Assembly: GCA_963715405.1 (NCBI GenBank)
Contig: OY970239.1
Location: 1-64,000 of the forward strand
Direction of reading: 5' to 3'
DNA from: JALZKA01 sp963715405
Lineage (GTDB): Bacteria; Actinomycetota; Thermoleophilia; Solirubrobacterales; 70-9
Length of the DNA: 64,000 nucleotides
The translations under genes and the position numbers were made by a program. Positions 42,875 through 51,739 of the stretch are shown here, piece by piece; the first letter of the stretch is position 1, and each line of letters opens with the position of its first letter. The notes below the pieces were generated by a model, which made no database searches, was not told the DNA's origin, and saw only the letters and a list, made by a program, of their open reading frames with translations.

Positions 42875-43791
42875 GGCGGCATCGTTACCAGACCCGGAGC
42901 CCCTGGGTTCCTCACCAGCGCCATGCCGCCGAAGCCGTAGGGCTCGCCGGCGCCGTGGAGGATGCGCTCCTGGGCGTCCTCGGGGCCGAGGTCCTCTTCC
43001 AGTACGAGCCCGAAGCGTTCGACGAACTCGCGAGTCCCGCCACGCGGGATGCCGAACTTGAACGGCTCGCCACCGGCGGTGACGCGCCTCCGGAGCTCCT
43101 TGGCGCCGTAGAAGGAGTCGTCGCCGTCGAGCATCTCCTTCCAGAGGTAGTCGAAGCAGATCGCGCTCCCGCGCCCGGTCCCGGCTGCGAACCAGCGCAG
43201 GGTCTGGGCAACGCCGTCTGGCTCGAGGTACGGGGTCACGCCAGACCACAGGACGATCGAGCGGGCGGCGTGGTCGAAGCCGTGATCAGCGAGGCGCTCG
43301 CCTAGATCCTCCGAGTTGAAGTCCACGTGGACGTAGCGGACGTGCTTGGGCATCCGGCCGAAGATTGCCTCGAGCCGCTTGCGTTTCACCGCGGCCGTGA
43401 CCGGGTGGTCCACTTCGAAAAGCTCCGCATGGGAGAGCTCATCGCGAAAGCGGTAGGAGCGCGAATCCAGGCCAGCCCCGAGAAACAAGACCTGCGTCGC
43501 GCCGTCTCGCACCTCTGCAAGCAGGACCTCGTCCATGTGGTGCGTGCGCGCGAGCTCGAACCAGAGCGCCCCCGGCAGGATCGCTTCGAACAGGCGCGGG
43601 GTGAGCCGCCGGACCAGGGGCGCCTTGACGAGGGCCGAGGCCTTGATCCCTGGCGCGATAAAGTCCGCCGCGAGGTGGTCGGGGTTCCGAAGCTGGGGAT
43701 CTCGGAGCGTTGCTCCTGCGGCCCGAAGCGCCGCCGCCCCCTCAGCCGTCGAGCGAGCCATGCGGCTCTTCTGAGCGTCGCCGAGGGCCAT
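42871..43791 (-). CDS. class I SAM-dependent methyltransferase (TIGR00027/LCMT family)
   Basis: 306 residues from ATG 43791 (a TTG at 43803 is the alternative). Hallmarks of the leucine carboxyl methyltransferase-like actinobacterial family: KASALVKAPLVRR, TQVLFLGAGLDSRSYRF (SAM loop), LFEVDHPVTAAVKRKRL and SIVLWSGVTPYLEPDGVAQTL. These are O-methyltransferases, often for carboxylates, with unknown substrates. TAGCTT lies 10 nt upstream. Confidence 0.85.
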   Translation of the reverse strand: MALGDAQKSRMARSTAEGAAALRAAGATLRDPQLRNPDHLAADFIAPGIKASALVKAPLVRRLTPRLFEAILPGALWFELARTHHMDEVLLAEVRDGATQVLFLGAGLDSRSYRFRDELSHAELFEVDHPVTAAVKRKRLEAIFGRMPKHVRYVHVDFNSEDLGERLADHGFDHAARSIVLWSGVTPYLEPDGVAQTLRWFAAGTGRGSAICFDYLWKEMLDGDDSFYGAKELRRRVTAGGEPFKFGIPRGGTREFVERFGLVLEEDLGPEDAQERILHGAGEPYGFGGMALVRNPGAPGLVTMPP

Positions 43792-43833
43792 GGGAGTTGA
43801 CAAGCTATCGGCGCTAGCCTGTCTGGCCGGTCA

Positions 43834-43906
43834 GGCGAGATAGCTCAGTTGGTAGAGCACACGACTGAAAATCGTGGTGTCCCCGGTTCGATTCCGGGTC
43901 TCGCCA
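43834..43906 (+). tRNA. tRNA-Phe (GAA)
   Basis: 73-nt cloverleaf: GGCGAGA/TCTCGCC acceptor stem, D-arm TAGCTCAGTTGGTAGAGCA, anticodon loop CTGAAAA (anticodon GAA), T-arm GGTTCGATTCC. CCA is not encoded. TTGACA (43797-43802) upstream is a perfect -35 box, although the -10 box at proper spacing is poor. Confidence 0.97.
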
Positions 43907-43951
43907 TCGCTTATGAACCCGGCGTGCGCCCCCGCGTCTGGGCAAAAAGAA

Positions 43952-43977
43952 GGGGCGGCGCCAGATGGCGCCGCCCC
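43952..43977 (-). terminator. intrinsic terminator of the minus-strand secreted-protein gene
   Basis: GGGGCGGCGCC (43952-43962) and GGCGCCGCCCC (43967-43977) make a perfect 11-bp GC stem with a 4-nt loop. On the minus strand it is followed by TTCTTTTT, so it is a strong rho-independent terminator 31 nt after the stop at 44009. It may also protect the tRNA-Phe region from antisense transcription. Confidence 0.9.
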
Positions 43978-44008
43978 TGAAACTCGAACTAGGTTCGAGC
44001 TTTTCCGA

Positions 44009-44371
44009 TTACTGTCCTGGCGAGACGACGACCTGACGGTCGCCACCGCAGTGGCCATCACTCTTGATCCTGATGGCGAACCTGCCAGCGCGGTTCACGT
44101 CGACGCTCCAGCCACCCCTGTAGCTGGTGATGTCGTCGCCCACGAACTTGTTGTGGCCCGGGCGAAGCCTCTTGACGAAGAGGTAGCGCTCGCGCTCGCA
44201 GCGCTCTGCCTTGCTCTGGATAACGCCGTGCATGAACGGCCTATCCGGATCAACCCTGATGTTGATCGCGTGGTTGTGGTGGGCATCATGCGCCGAGCCG
44301 ATTGAGGCGATCGCGAGCGACGCAAGAAGCGCGCTGGCGACACCGAATACAGCAATGCGTGTCTTCCGCAT
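44009..44371 (-). CDS. small secreted protein
   Basis: 120 residues with a Sec signal peptide (MRKTRIAVFGVASALLASLAIASIGSAHDA). The mature part is basic, histidine-containing (HDAHHNHAINIRVDPDRPFMHGVIQSKAERCERERYLFVKRLRPGHNKFVGDD) with two cysteines, and resembles a small beta-sandwich (WSVDVNRAGRFAIRIKSDGHCGGDRQVVV). GGGAGAAAC before ATG 44371 is a ribosome binding site. Function unknown. It ends in a strong terminator. Confidence 0.75.
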   Translation of the reverse strand: MRKTRIAVFGVASALLASLAIASIGSAHDAHHNHAINIRVDPDRPFMHGVIQSKAERCERERYLFVKRLRPGHNKFVGDDITSYRGGWSVDVNRAGRFAIRIKSDGHCGGDRQVVVSPGQ

Positions 44372-44759
44372 GTTTCTCCCTATCTGAGAAGGAACGATGA
44401 CATTGACTTGGACGATAGAACCCTAATCGGACCCCTTTCGCCCTCCATAAGGCTGGCTTTATATCAGATTGAGAATTCGGCAGCACGTTTCGGCCGCCCA
44501 CGCAAAGCGGCGACCAAACCGAGGAGGTCTGCGAGAGCCTCCAATACGAACGCTTGCCCTATGCCGATCGATCCGAAACAAGGTCGTTGCAGGCGCCTCT
44601 CCGAGAGGCCGCCTAGGAGGTCAGCGAGACGAAGGGTGGCGCTCACGCGCGCGAAGGTACACCGACAAGCGCCGGAATGGCAACAAGTCAGGAACAAGTC
44701 CTGCACAACGACTTCCATTGGGAAGTGACCGTCCGATTCCGTCTCTACCTTCGTCCCAG
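44372..44759. other. intergenic region with no convincing gene
   Basis: 388 nt of lower GC. Frames of 84 codons (minus, 44718-44464) and 106 codons (plus, from 44408) are open but have no ribosome binding site and poor codon bias. It holds an imperfect hairpin (about 44592-44614) and a 15-nt direct repeat with one mismatch, AGGAGGTCTGCGAGA (44522-44536) and AGGAGGTCAGCGAGA (44615-44629). TACCTT (44746-44751) near the right end is the probable -10 box of the nuclease gene. Confidence 0.5.
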
Positions 44760-45779
44760 ATGAACCCTCGACTTGCAGTTCAGCCCACGCTCGGGTCGCC
44801 CACGCCCGAGCACTCCGCCCGCGTCTTTCTCTCCGACCTCGGCGATGGCGACGCGGTGGCGACCGCCTTTGCGGTCCGCGAGCGCAGCCGGCTCACCCGC
44901 CGCAACGGAGACGACTTCGTAAAGCTGATCCTCGGCGATCGCACGGGGACGATCGAGGGAGTCGCGTGGGAGGCGGTGGACGAGTGCTTCGAGTGCTCCG
45001 AGCCCGGCGGGATCGTCTTCGTCGAGGGGAAGTTCTCAGTCCACGCCCGTTACGGGCCCAAGATCACGATCGAGGCGATTCGCACCGCGACCGCGGGTGA
45101 GTATGCGGACGCCGATCTCGTCGAGTGCTCGCCGATCCCGGCCGAGCTCCTGGAAACCGACCTGCGCGACCTCCTCGCGACGATTCGCGACCCGCACCTC
45201 GCTCAGCTCCTCGATCGCTTCTTCGGCGAGGAGACGGAAAGCTGGCAGCGCTTCCGGGTCGCTCCGGCGGCGAAGTACTACCACCAGGCCTACACCCACG
45301 GGTTGCTCGAGCACGCGCTTTCGGTCGCTCAGGCCGTGAGTGCTGCCGCCGCGGCTTTTCCGGGCATCGACCGCGACCTCGCGGTCACCGGCGCCCTCCT
45401 CCACGACATCGGAAAGACCCAGGCCTACAACGACGACCCCCTCGCGATCGACCTCACCGATGCGGGGCGTCTCCTCGGAGAGATCCCGATCGGCTACTAC
45501 CTCGTGCGCCGGGAGATCGAGTCGATCGAAGGCTTCGATCCCGAGCTCGGCCAGGCCGTCCTCCACATCATCCTTTCCCACCACGGCACGCATGAGATGG
45601 GCTCACCGGTGGTTCCCGCCACGCGCGAAGCGACGCTTGTCCACATGATGGACAACCTCGGCGGCCGCCTTGGCAGCTTCGACCGGATCGAGCGCGAGCT
45701 GGCAGCCGGGCAAAGCTGGTCGAAGTTCGACCGCGGCCTCGACTCCGCTGCGTACTTCCGAGCGCCCCGCGCGGCTTAG
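44760..45779 (+). CDS. OB-fold/HD-domain 3'-5' exoribonuclease, YhaM-like
   Basis: 339 residues from ATG 44760 (TACCTT 8 nt upstream). An N-terminal OB-fold (about 20-120: VFLSDLGDGDAVATAFAVRERSRLTRRNGDDFVKLILGDRTGTIEGVAWE) is followed by an HD phosphohydrolase domain with HGLLEHALSV, ALLHDIGKT and LSHHGTHEMGSP. This is the YhaM/CBF1 architecture, a 3'-5' exoribonuclease acting on single-stranded RNA or DNA. The earlier in-frame region is intergenic and rejected. Confidence 0.85.
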   Translation: MNPRLAVQPTLGSPTPEHSARVFLSDLGDGDAVATAFAVRERSRLTRRNGDDFVKLILGDRTGTIEGVAWEAVDECFECSEPGGIVFVEGKFSVHARYGPKITIEAIRTATAGEYADADLVECSPIPAELLETDLRDLLATIRDPHLAQLLDRFFGEETESWQRFRVAPAAKYYHQAYTHGLLEHALSVAQAVSAAAAAFPGIDRDLAVTGALLHDIGKTQAYNDDPLAIDLTDAGRLLGEIPIGYYLVRREIESIEGFDPELGQAVLHIILSHHGTHEMGSPVVPATREATLVHMMDNLGGRLGSFDRIERELAAGQSWSKFDRGLDSAAYFRAPRAA

Positions 45780-45798
45780 TCGCCCTGCGGAGCCTGCG

Positions 45799-46119
45799 CT
45801 ACGGCGCGTAGCGCTCCATGCACTTCTCGATCGCCGAGAGGTCCCCCGCCGCTCCCTGGACGCATGCGCCCAGCTTCTGCGCCTTCTCGGACGACTTCGG
45901 GATCGTCACTTCGATGCCGTTGGCTCCCGATGGAGTTGATTCCCTGATGCTCTTCTGGATGTCCCTCTGAATTTCGTCGCTCGTATCGAACGCGCGATTC
46001 GTGATGTCCGTCGTCGTGTCGAGTGCGGGTTTGACAAACAAGAAATAGACGGCCGCGAGGATCGCCACCGTGGTGACGACCTTGATGAGCGGGTTGATGA
46101 TGGTGCCGGCGCCGATCAC
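45799..46119 (-). CDS. small membrane-anchored hypothetical protein
   Basis: 106 residues from GTG 46119. One membrane helix (INPLIKVVTTVAILAAVYFLFVKPAL) then a helical, soluble tail (TDITNRAFDTSDEIQRDIQKSIRES) and a C-terminal part with two cysteines (GACVQGAAGDLSAIEKCMERYAP). Unknown function. It is convergent with the YhaM-like gene and divergent from pafBC. Confidence 0.65.
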   Translation of the reverse strand: MIGAGTIINPLIKVVTTVAILAAVYFLFVKPALDTTTDITNRAFDTSDEIQRDIQKSIRESTPSGANGIEVTIPKSSEKAQKLGACVQGAAGDLSAIEKCMERYAP

Positions 46120-46292
46120 TCCTGTCCCCTTCGTCCAAGTTCGCGCGCGAACCCTACTTCAGGAAGAAGCGCTCTGCCGAGGCGCACCGCGGCCGGTCCT
46201 GACCCATCGGATTCGATGACGGCGCAAATAGCGCGGAATCCGCCACGGTTTGCCGCGTGCGGGCTCTCGAACCCGCAATATCCTCCCTGACC

Positions 46293-48356
46293 GTGGCCAA
46301 GGACACCGAAAAGCTGATCCGCCAGCTCTCCCTGATCTCATTTCTAATGGCCAACCGGCGCCCCGTGTCGGCCCTCGAGATCAAGCGCGAGGTCGAGGGA
46401 TACAGCTCGATGAACGAGGACGCGTTCGCGCGTCGCTTCTACGCGGACCGCGCCGAGCTTGAGAGCCTTGGCATCTCGCTTCAGGTGGAAAAGCCCGCGG
46501 AGGGCTTCTTCGAGGCCGAGCTCTACGCGCTTCCGCCCGAGAACTATTACCTGCGACCGATCGAGTTCACGGACGGCGAGCTGGCCGCGCTCCGCACGGC
46601 GCTCAGCCTGCTCGACGGCGAGTTTGCCTACGCGGAGCCACTTCGGCTCGCGTTGCAGCAGGTCTCTTGGGGCCGGCCCAGCCCCCTGAACGAGGGGGAG
46701 GACGTGCCGATCGACGTTCGCCTCTCGACTTCCGGCGGAGGCAAGGAGCTCTCGCAGCGGCTCGCGAAGATCGAAACCGCCATCTCGCGGCGCAAGCGCA
46801 TCGAGTTCTCGTACTACACGATGCAGCGCGATGAGGTGTCCGATCGCAAGGTCGACCCCTACCACCTCGTCTGGCGCGACAGTCAGTTCTATTTGATCGG
46901 CTACTCGCACGAACGGGACGCCGTGCGCGTCTTCCGCCTCAGCCGGATCAAGGGCAAAGTCTCCTACGCATCGAAGGCAGAGCACGACTTCGCGCCTCCC
47001 AAGGACTTCGACCGCCGCGACTACGCCTCGCGCGCCGATTGGCAGATGGGCGAGATTCAGGGCACCGCACGGGTCTTCGTCCGCGAGCGGATCGCCTGGC
47101 TGGTCGAGCGTGACTTCGGCAAGTACGGCTCGCTCCGCAAGGTCGCCAAGGACGACGGGGTCAAGGGCCGCGGCATGGTCTACGAAACGGAGTACGCCTC
47201 GATCCGCCAGCTCATCTCGTGGGTCCTTTCATGGCGCGAGAACGCGCAGCTGATCGCACCGTCGGACGCAGCGACCGCCGGCGTCGAGCGGATGGAGCTT
47301 CTGCGCGACCGCCATCGCGGCAGCTTCGAGGTTGCTTCCACCATCGCGCGCCCCGTGCTCGAAGCCGACGGGCGCCCGTTCCGCTCGGGTGGCTCGCGCA
47401 ATCGCGGTGAGGCCGTCATTCGCCCGGAGCGCTTCGCTCGCCTCGTGACGCTGGCCGGGCTCATGATCGGCGCGGCGCGGGAAGGCTCGACCCTTTCGGT
47501 TGCGCATTGTCTTCGCGAGCTCAACATGGACATCTCCGAGCTCCGCGAGGACATCGATGTCCTGAACGTCGTCAACTTCGGCGGCGGCACCTACGTCCTC
47601 TACGCCGAGATCGTCGGCGACGAGATCGAGGTCGACCCGGACACCTACGGCGACAACTTCGACCGCCCCGCGCGCCTCCTTCCCCTCGAGGCGAAGGCGC
47701 TCGTGGCGGCGATCGACCTCTTCGGCGACCATCTGCCGCAAGCCGGCCTTGCCACCGCCCGGGAGAAGATCGTCGAGGCCCTCGGTCACGACCCTTCCGA
47801 GGAGGGCCTCGAGATCGCCCCCGGCCGCGACGACTCACACGTGGTGCGCACCGTGAATGAGGCGATCCACCAGAACCGGATCCTCGAGCTCCACTACTAC
47901 AAGGAGAACGAGGACACCTTCGACAAGCGGCGCGTCGAGCCCTACCAACTCGTGAACGGCCCGGAGGGCTGGTACCTCGGCTGCTACGACCTGGGGCGCA
48001 ACGACACCAGGCACTTCCGCCTCGACCGTATGAAGGAGGCGCAGCTGACCGACGAGGGGTTCGAGCCTCGCGAGGGCATCGACGAACGCCTGGCAGACCA
48101 GGAGTGGCTCGCGCACGGCGAGGTCTCAAGCGCCGGTGTCGCGCGCGTGTGGGTCGCGCCCGAACGGGCCCGCTGGCTCCGCGAGGAGCGAACGGTCGTC
48201 GAGGAGCTCGCCGACGACTCCGTAGTCGTCGAGGTCCCCTACGGCTCCAAGGAGTGGCTCGTCCGCGAGATCCTCAAAGGCGCGGGCGATCTGGTCGTGC
48301 TTGAGCCCGACGAAGCGCGCGAGGCGGTCTTCGCCGCGGTCAAAGAAGCTGCCTGA
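46293..48356 (+). CDS. pafBC: PafB-PafC fusion, WYL-domain transcriptional regulator
   Basis: 687 residues from GTG 46293, chosen because TATCCT lies 8 nt upstream; a GTG at 46257 is also in frame. Two halves each contain a winged helix-turn-helix and a WYL domain: RIEFSYYTMQRDEVSDRKVDPYHLVWRDSQFYLIGYSHERDAVRVFRLSRI and ILELHYYKENEDTFDKRRVEPYQLVNGPEGWYLGCYDLGRNDTRHFRLDRM. In mycobacteria PafB and PafC are separate genes next to proteasome genes and activate the RecA-independent DNA-damage response; fused versions are known. WYL domains sense single-stranded DNA. No proteasome genes are in the window. Confidence 0.87.
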   Translation: MAKDTEKLIRQLSLISFLMANRRPVSALEIKREVEGYSSMNEDAFARRFYADRAELESLGISLQVEKPAEGFFEAELYALPPENYYLRPIEFTDGELAALRTALSLLDGEFAYAEPLRLALQQVSWGRPSPLNEGEDVPIDVRLSTSGGGKELSQRLAKIETAISRRKRIEFSYYTMQRDEVSDRKVDPYHLVWRDSQFYLIGYSHERDAVRVFRLSRIKGKVSYASKAEHDFAPPKDFDRRDYASRADWQMGEIQGTARVFVRERIAWLVERDFGKYGSLRKVAKDDGVKGRGMVYETEYASIRQLISWVLSWRENAQLIAPSDAATAGVERMELLRDRHRGSFEVASTIARPVLEADGRPFRSGGSRNRGEAVIRPERFARLVTLAGLMIGAAREGSTLSVAHCLRELNMDISELREDIDVLNVVNFGGGTYVLYAEIVGDEIEVDPDTYGDNFDRPARLLPLEAKALVAAIDLFGDHLPQAGLATAREKIVEALGHDPSEEGLEIAPGRDDSHVVRTVNEAIHQNRILELHYYKENEDTFDKRRVEPYQLVNGPEGWYLGCYDLGRNDTRHFRLDRMKEAQLTDEGFEPREGIDERLADQEWLAHGEVSSAGVARVWVAPERARWLREERTVVEELADDSVVVEVPYGSKEWLVREILKGAGDLVVLEPDEAREAVFAAVKEAA

Positions 48357-48361
48357 GGTCG

Positions 48362-49186
48362 ATGCCCGACCCCGCGCCCGGCGGTGCGGACCTCGTTCGC
48401 ATCCGTGCCGAGAACCCGGGCCCGATGACGCTCTCGGGAACCAACACGTATGTCGTTGGCCGTGACCCCGCCTGGGTGATCGACCCGGGGCCTGACGAGG
48501 CCGCCCATATCGAAGCGGTTCGCTCTGAGGGCGAAGAGCGCGGCAACATTGGTGGCGTGCTGTTGACGCATTCTCACGCCGATCACTCGGGGGGCGTGGA
48601 GCGTCTCGGGGCGCCGCTCCTGTGGGGCGCGGTCAGCGAAGGCGACGAGCTTCACCCGGTGCCCACATCTCCATCTGAGGCAATTCAGGGCCACCCCCCG
48701 GACCCGGACTGCCTCAGTTCGCCGCGCGAAGTGGCGGACACCCCCTTTATCGCCCACCCGACGCCCGGCCACGCCGCCGACCACGCCTGCTTCGTCTGGC
48801 GCGACGTCTGCTTCTGCGGCGACATCATCCTCGGCGAGGGGTCGACGATCGTGCCGCCCGCGGCCTTCGGCGGCTCGCTCGCGGACTATCTGGCCTCACT
48901 GGAGCGCCTGCGCGACCTCGACGCAGCGCTCTTCGCGCCGGGCCACGGCGAGTGGATCACCGACCCGGAGGCGAAGATCGACGAGTACGTCGCCCACCGC
49001 GCAGAGCGCGAGGGGAAGCTCGTCGCGGCGCTCGAGACCGGCGAGCGCTCACGCGCGGCTCTGCTCGACGCGGCCTGGGACGACGTGCCCGAGGTGCTCC
49101 GGCGCGCCGCTGCGATGGCGATGCAGGCGCACCTGGAGAAGCTCGAGCCGGAAGGCCGTGTCGATCCGGCCGAACTAACCGACTGA
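48362..49186 (+). CDS. MBL-fold metallo-hydrolase (LACTB2-like)
   Basis: 274 residues. The zinc ligand motif HSHADHSGG is in GVLLTHSHADHSGGVERL; further ligands are in HPTPGHAADHACFVW, CFCGDIILGEGS and APGHGEWI. A C-terminal helical region (EYVAHRAEREGKLVAALETGERSRAALLDAAW) matches the LACTB2/glyoxalase II-like winged-helix tail. It may act as an endoribonuclease or thioesterase. It starts 5 nt after pafBC, likely the same operon. Confidence 0.85.
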   Translation: MPDPAPGGADLVRIRAENPGPMTLSGTNTYVVGRDPAWVIDPGPDEAAHIEAVRSEGEERGNIGGVLLTHSHADHSGGVERLGAPLLWGAVSEGDELHPVPTSPSEAIQGHPPDPDCLSSPREVADTPFIAHPTPGHAADHACFVWRDVCFCGDIILGEGSTIVPPAAFGGSLADYLASLERLRDLDAALFAPGHGEWITDPEAKIDEYVAHRAEREGKLVAALETGERSRAALLDAAWDDVPEVLRRAAAMAMQAHLEKLEPEGRVDPAELTD

Positions 49187-49248
49187 CGTCCTACGGCATG
49201 CAGGACGTAGGGTCGGGGGATGCAAGAGGCAAGCGAGGAGGTGGCCAC

Positions 49249-49716
49249 GTGAGCCGCCGCGACCAGATCATCCTCACGCCGGAGGAGCAGGCCGAGCTTC
49301 TCGAAAGAGAGCGCGTGGTCGTCGTCTCGACGCTTGGCCCCCGGGGCTGGCCGCACTCGATGCCGATGTGGTTCACGGTCCGCAACGAAGAGATCTGGAT
49401 CTGGACCTACGCGAAGTCACAGAAGGTGCGGAACCTCGAGCGCGATCCGCGGGCGACTCTCCTGGTCGAGACGGGAGAGGAGTACCTCGAGCTCCGTGGC
49501 ATGCAGATCGAGGCCGAGGCGGAGATCGTCCGCGACCCCGAGCAGGTGCTCGAGTTCGGCAAGGACCTCACGCTGCGATATTCGGAGGGGATCGACTCGA
49601 TCGAGGGCGACGCGGCGGCCGCCATGCAAAAGCAGGCGGCCAAGCGGGTGGCGATCCGCTTTGCCGCCAAGCGTGTGGCCAGCTGGGACCACCGCAAGCT
49701 GGGCGGCGCGTACTGA
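49249..49716 (+). CDS. PPOX-class flavin/F420-binding oxidoreductase
   Basis: 155 residues from GTG 49249, with ribosome binding site GAGGAGGTG (49235-49243). Split-barrel fold: LLERERVVVVSTLGPRGWPHSMPMWFTVRNEEIWIWTYAKSQKVRNLERDPRATLLVETGEEYLELRGMQIEAEAEIV. This matches pyridoxamine-5'-phosphate-oxidase-like proteins, many of which bind F420 in Actinobacteria. The cofactor and substrate are not readable by eye. The stop codon lies at the edge of a tandem REP head. Confidence 0.82.
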   Translation: MSRRDQIILTPEEQAELLERERVVVVSTLGPRGWPHSMPMWFTVRNEEIWIWTYAKSQKVRNLERDPRATLLVETGEEYLELRGMQIEAEAEIVRDPEQVLEFGKDLTLRYSEGIDSIEGDAAAAMQKQAAKRVAIRFAAKRVASWDHRKLGGAY

Positions 49717-49748
49717 GGTACCAGGCACCAGGCGAGGTACCAGGCACC
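49715..49748 (-). repeat. tandem REP heads, copy H
   Basis: GAGGTACCAGGCACC occurs twice in direct orientation (49715-49729 and 49734-49748), 4 nt apart. These match only the head of the dispersed repeat; no tail is present. It lies between the PPOX gene and rmlA. Confidence 0.75.
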
Positions 49749-49773
49749 CTTAGCCACTAGCCTCCCCGATTCG

Positions 49774-50847
49774 ATGGACCCGCTCAAAGGACTGATCCTC
49801 TCGGGGGGCGCCGGAACCCGGCTTCGCCCGATCACGCACACGTCGGCCAAGCAGCTCGTGCCGGTCGCGAACAAGCCCGTCCTCTTCTACGGAATCGAGG
49901 CGCTGGTCGACGCGGGCGTCACCGAGATAGTGATCGTGATCGCGCCCGAGACGGGCGAGGAGATCCGCGCGGCCGCAGGGGACGGATCGGCCTTCGGCGC
50001 CAAGATCATGTACGTCGAGCAAGATGCTCCGCGCGGGCTCGCTCACGCGGTGCTCACGGCCGAGGAAGCCCTCGGCGGGAGCCCGTTCGTCATGTACCTG
50101 GGCGACAACCTCCTTCGCGACGGCATCTCCGATCTCGCCGACACCTTCCGGACCGGCGAGCACGACGCGCTGATCCTCCTGACGGAGGTCGACGATCCCT
50201 GGCACTACGGCGTTGCCGAGCTCGACGGCGACCGAATCGTCCGGCTGGTGGAAAAGCCGAAGGACCCGCCGTCGAACATGGCGCTCGTAGGCGTCTACCT
50301 CTTCGGCTCCCTGATCTTCGATGCCGCCCGGGCGATTGAGCCATCCGGGCGCGGCGAGCTCGAGATCACCGACGCGATCCAGCATCTGATCGACTCGGGC
50401 TCTCGCGTCTCGAGGCGCACCGTCGAGGGATGGTGGAAGGACACGGGCCAGCTCGCCGACATGCTGGAGGCAAACCGGCTGGTCCTCGAGGATCTCGAGC
50501 GCTCGGTCGAGGGCGAGCTCTCAGATTCGAGGGTCGAGGGCCGCGTCCAAGTCGCGTCCGGCGCCCGGATCGAGGGCTCGCTGATCCGCGGCCCCGCCAT
50601 CATCGGCGAAGGAACGCGGATCGTCGACTCCTACATCGGGCCCTACACCGCGATCGACGACGACGTGACGATCGAGCGTTCTGAGATCGAGCATTCGATC
50701 ATCCTCTCGGGCTGCACCGTCACAGACCTCGAGGCGCGAATGGAGGCGAGCCTTCTGGGCCGCAGCGTCAAGCTCACCCGAGGGTTGGGCATCCCTCGCA
50801 CGCTCTCGATGATCGTTGGGGACCGCTCAGAGATCACGCTGCCGTGA
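49774..50847 (+). CDS. rmlA: glucose-1-phosphate thymidylyltransferase (long form)
   Basis: 357 residues. Nucleotidyltransferase signature LSGGAGTRLRPITHTSAKQLVPVANKP, then YLGDNLL (metal site) and EKPKDPPSNMALVGVYLF. Beyond about residue 245 it has a left-handed beta-helix of hexapeptide repeats, typical of the long RmlA/StrD type. It makes dTDP-glucose, the first step to dTDP-L-rhamnose. TAGCCT is 10 nt before the ATG. First gene of the rmlADBC operon. Confidence 0.93.
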   Translation: MDPLKGLILSGGAGTRLRPITHTSAKQLVPVANKPVLFYGIEALVDAGVTEIVIVIAPETGEEIRAAAGDGSAFGAKIMYVEQDAPRGLAHAVLTAEEALGGSPFVMYLGDNLLRDGISDLADTFRTGEHDALILLTEVDDPWHYGVAELDGDRIVRLVEKPKDPPSNMALVGVYLFGSLIFDAARAIEPSGRGELEITDAIQHLIDSGSRVSRRTVEGWWKDTGQLADMLEANRLVLEDLERSVEGELSDSRVEGRVQVASGARIEGSLIRGPAIIGEGTRIVDSYIGPYTAIDDDVTIERSEIEHSIILSGCTVTDLEARMEASLLGRSVKLTRGLGIPRTLSMIVGDRSEITLP

Positions 50848-51695
50848 GGGTCGTCGTGACGGGAGCGGGCGGGATGCTCGGCCAGGATCTGGTCGACGCA
50901 TGCGTGGGGCGCTCGCAGGAAGTCTTCGCGCTTGGCCGGGCCGAGCTCGACATCACCGACGAGGTTGCCTGCGAGGAGGTGATGGCGGAGCTTCATCCGG
51001 ACGCCGTCGTCAACTGCGCGGCCTGGACCGACGTCGACGGCGCCGAGGCGGACGAGCAGGGAGCCATGGCTGTGAACGAGCTGGGCGCCGGCAACGTTGC
51101 CGCGGCGTCAGCCCGGCATGGCGCTCGCATCGTCTACGTCTCCTCCGACTATGTCTTCGACGGGGAGAAGGGGTCGCCGTACGTCGAGTCGGACCTCACG
51201 CGAGCCCTGTCGGCCTACGGCCGCTCGAAGGCGGCGGGCGAGACGGCGACCGCCTTCGCCAACGACCGCCACATGGTCGTCCGCTCCTCCTGGCTCTTCG
51301 GCACCCGCGGCGGCAACTTCGTCGAGACGATGCTTCGCATCGCAAGCCAGCAGCCGGAGGTCGTGGTCGTCTCCGACCAGATCGGCGCGCCCACCTACAC
51401 GCGCCACCTCGCCGCCGCGCTTGCAGAGCTCTCAGAAACTGACCAGTACGGCATCCACCACGTCGCTGCCGCCGGCCAGTGCTCGTGGTTCGACTACGCG
51501 CAGGAGATATTCGACATCGAGCGCTCCGACTGCCGGGTGATGGCCGGCACGACCGAGATGCTCGGCCGCCCCGCTCCACGGCCGGCGTACTCGGTGCTGG
51601 GAACCGAGCGCCACGAGGCGCCGCTTCTGCCCGACTGGCACGACGGGCTCCGGCAGTATCTGCGCGAGCGCGCCAGCATAAGCTCGGCAGGATGA
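50844..51695 (+). CDS. rmlD: dTDP-4-dehydrorhamnose reductase
   Basis: 283 residues from GTG 50844, overlapping rmlA by 4 nt. SDR-type fold: RVVVTGAGGMLGQDLV, NCAAWTDVDGAE, VYVSSDYVFDG (catalytic Ser/Thr region), YGRSKAAGE (Tyr and Lys), VVRSSWLFG. It catalyses the final NADPH-dependent reduction to dTDP-L-rhamnose, used for cell-surface glycans. Confidence 0.95.
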   Translation: MRVVVTGAGGMLGQDLVDACVGRSQEVFALGRAELDITDEVACEEVMAELHPDAVVNCAAWTDVDGAEADEQGAMAVNELGAGNVAAASARHGARIVYVSSDYVFDGEKGSPYVESDLTRALSAYGRSKAAGETATAFANDRHMVVRSSWLFGTRGGNFVETMLRIASQQPEVVVVSDQIGAPTYTRHLAAALAELSETDQYGIHHVAAAGQCSWFDYAQEIFDIERSDCRVMAGTTEMLGRPAPRPAYSVLGTERHEAPLLPDWHDGLRQYLRERASISSAG

Positions 51696-51739
51696 CCACC
51701 GACACATGCTTCTTTCGCGCTAAAGCGCTCATTCGGTAA

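Noticed and set aside
44464..44718. 84-codon minus-strand ORF in the intergenic region
   Set aside because: No ribosome binding site, unusual cysteine-rich composition and an internal repeat that reflects a nucleotide duplication; not supported as a gene.
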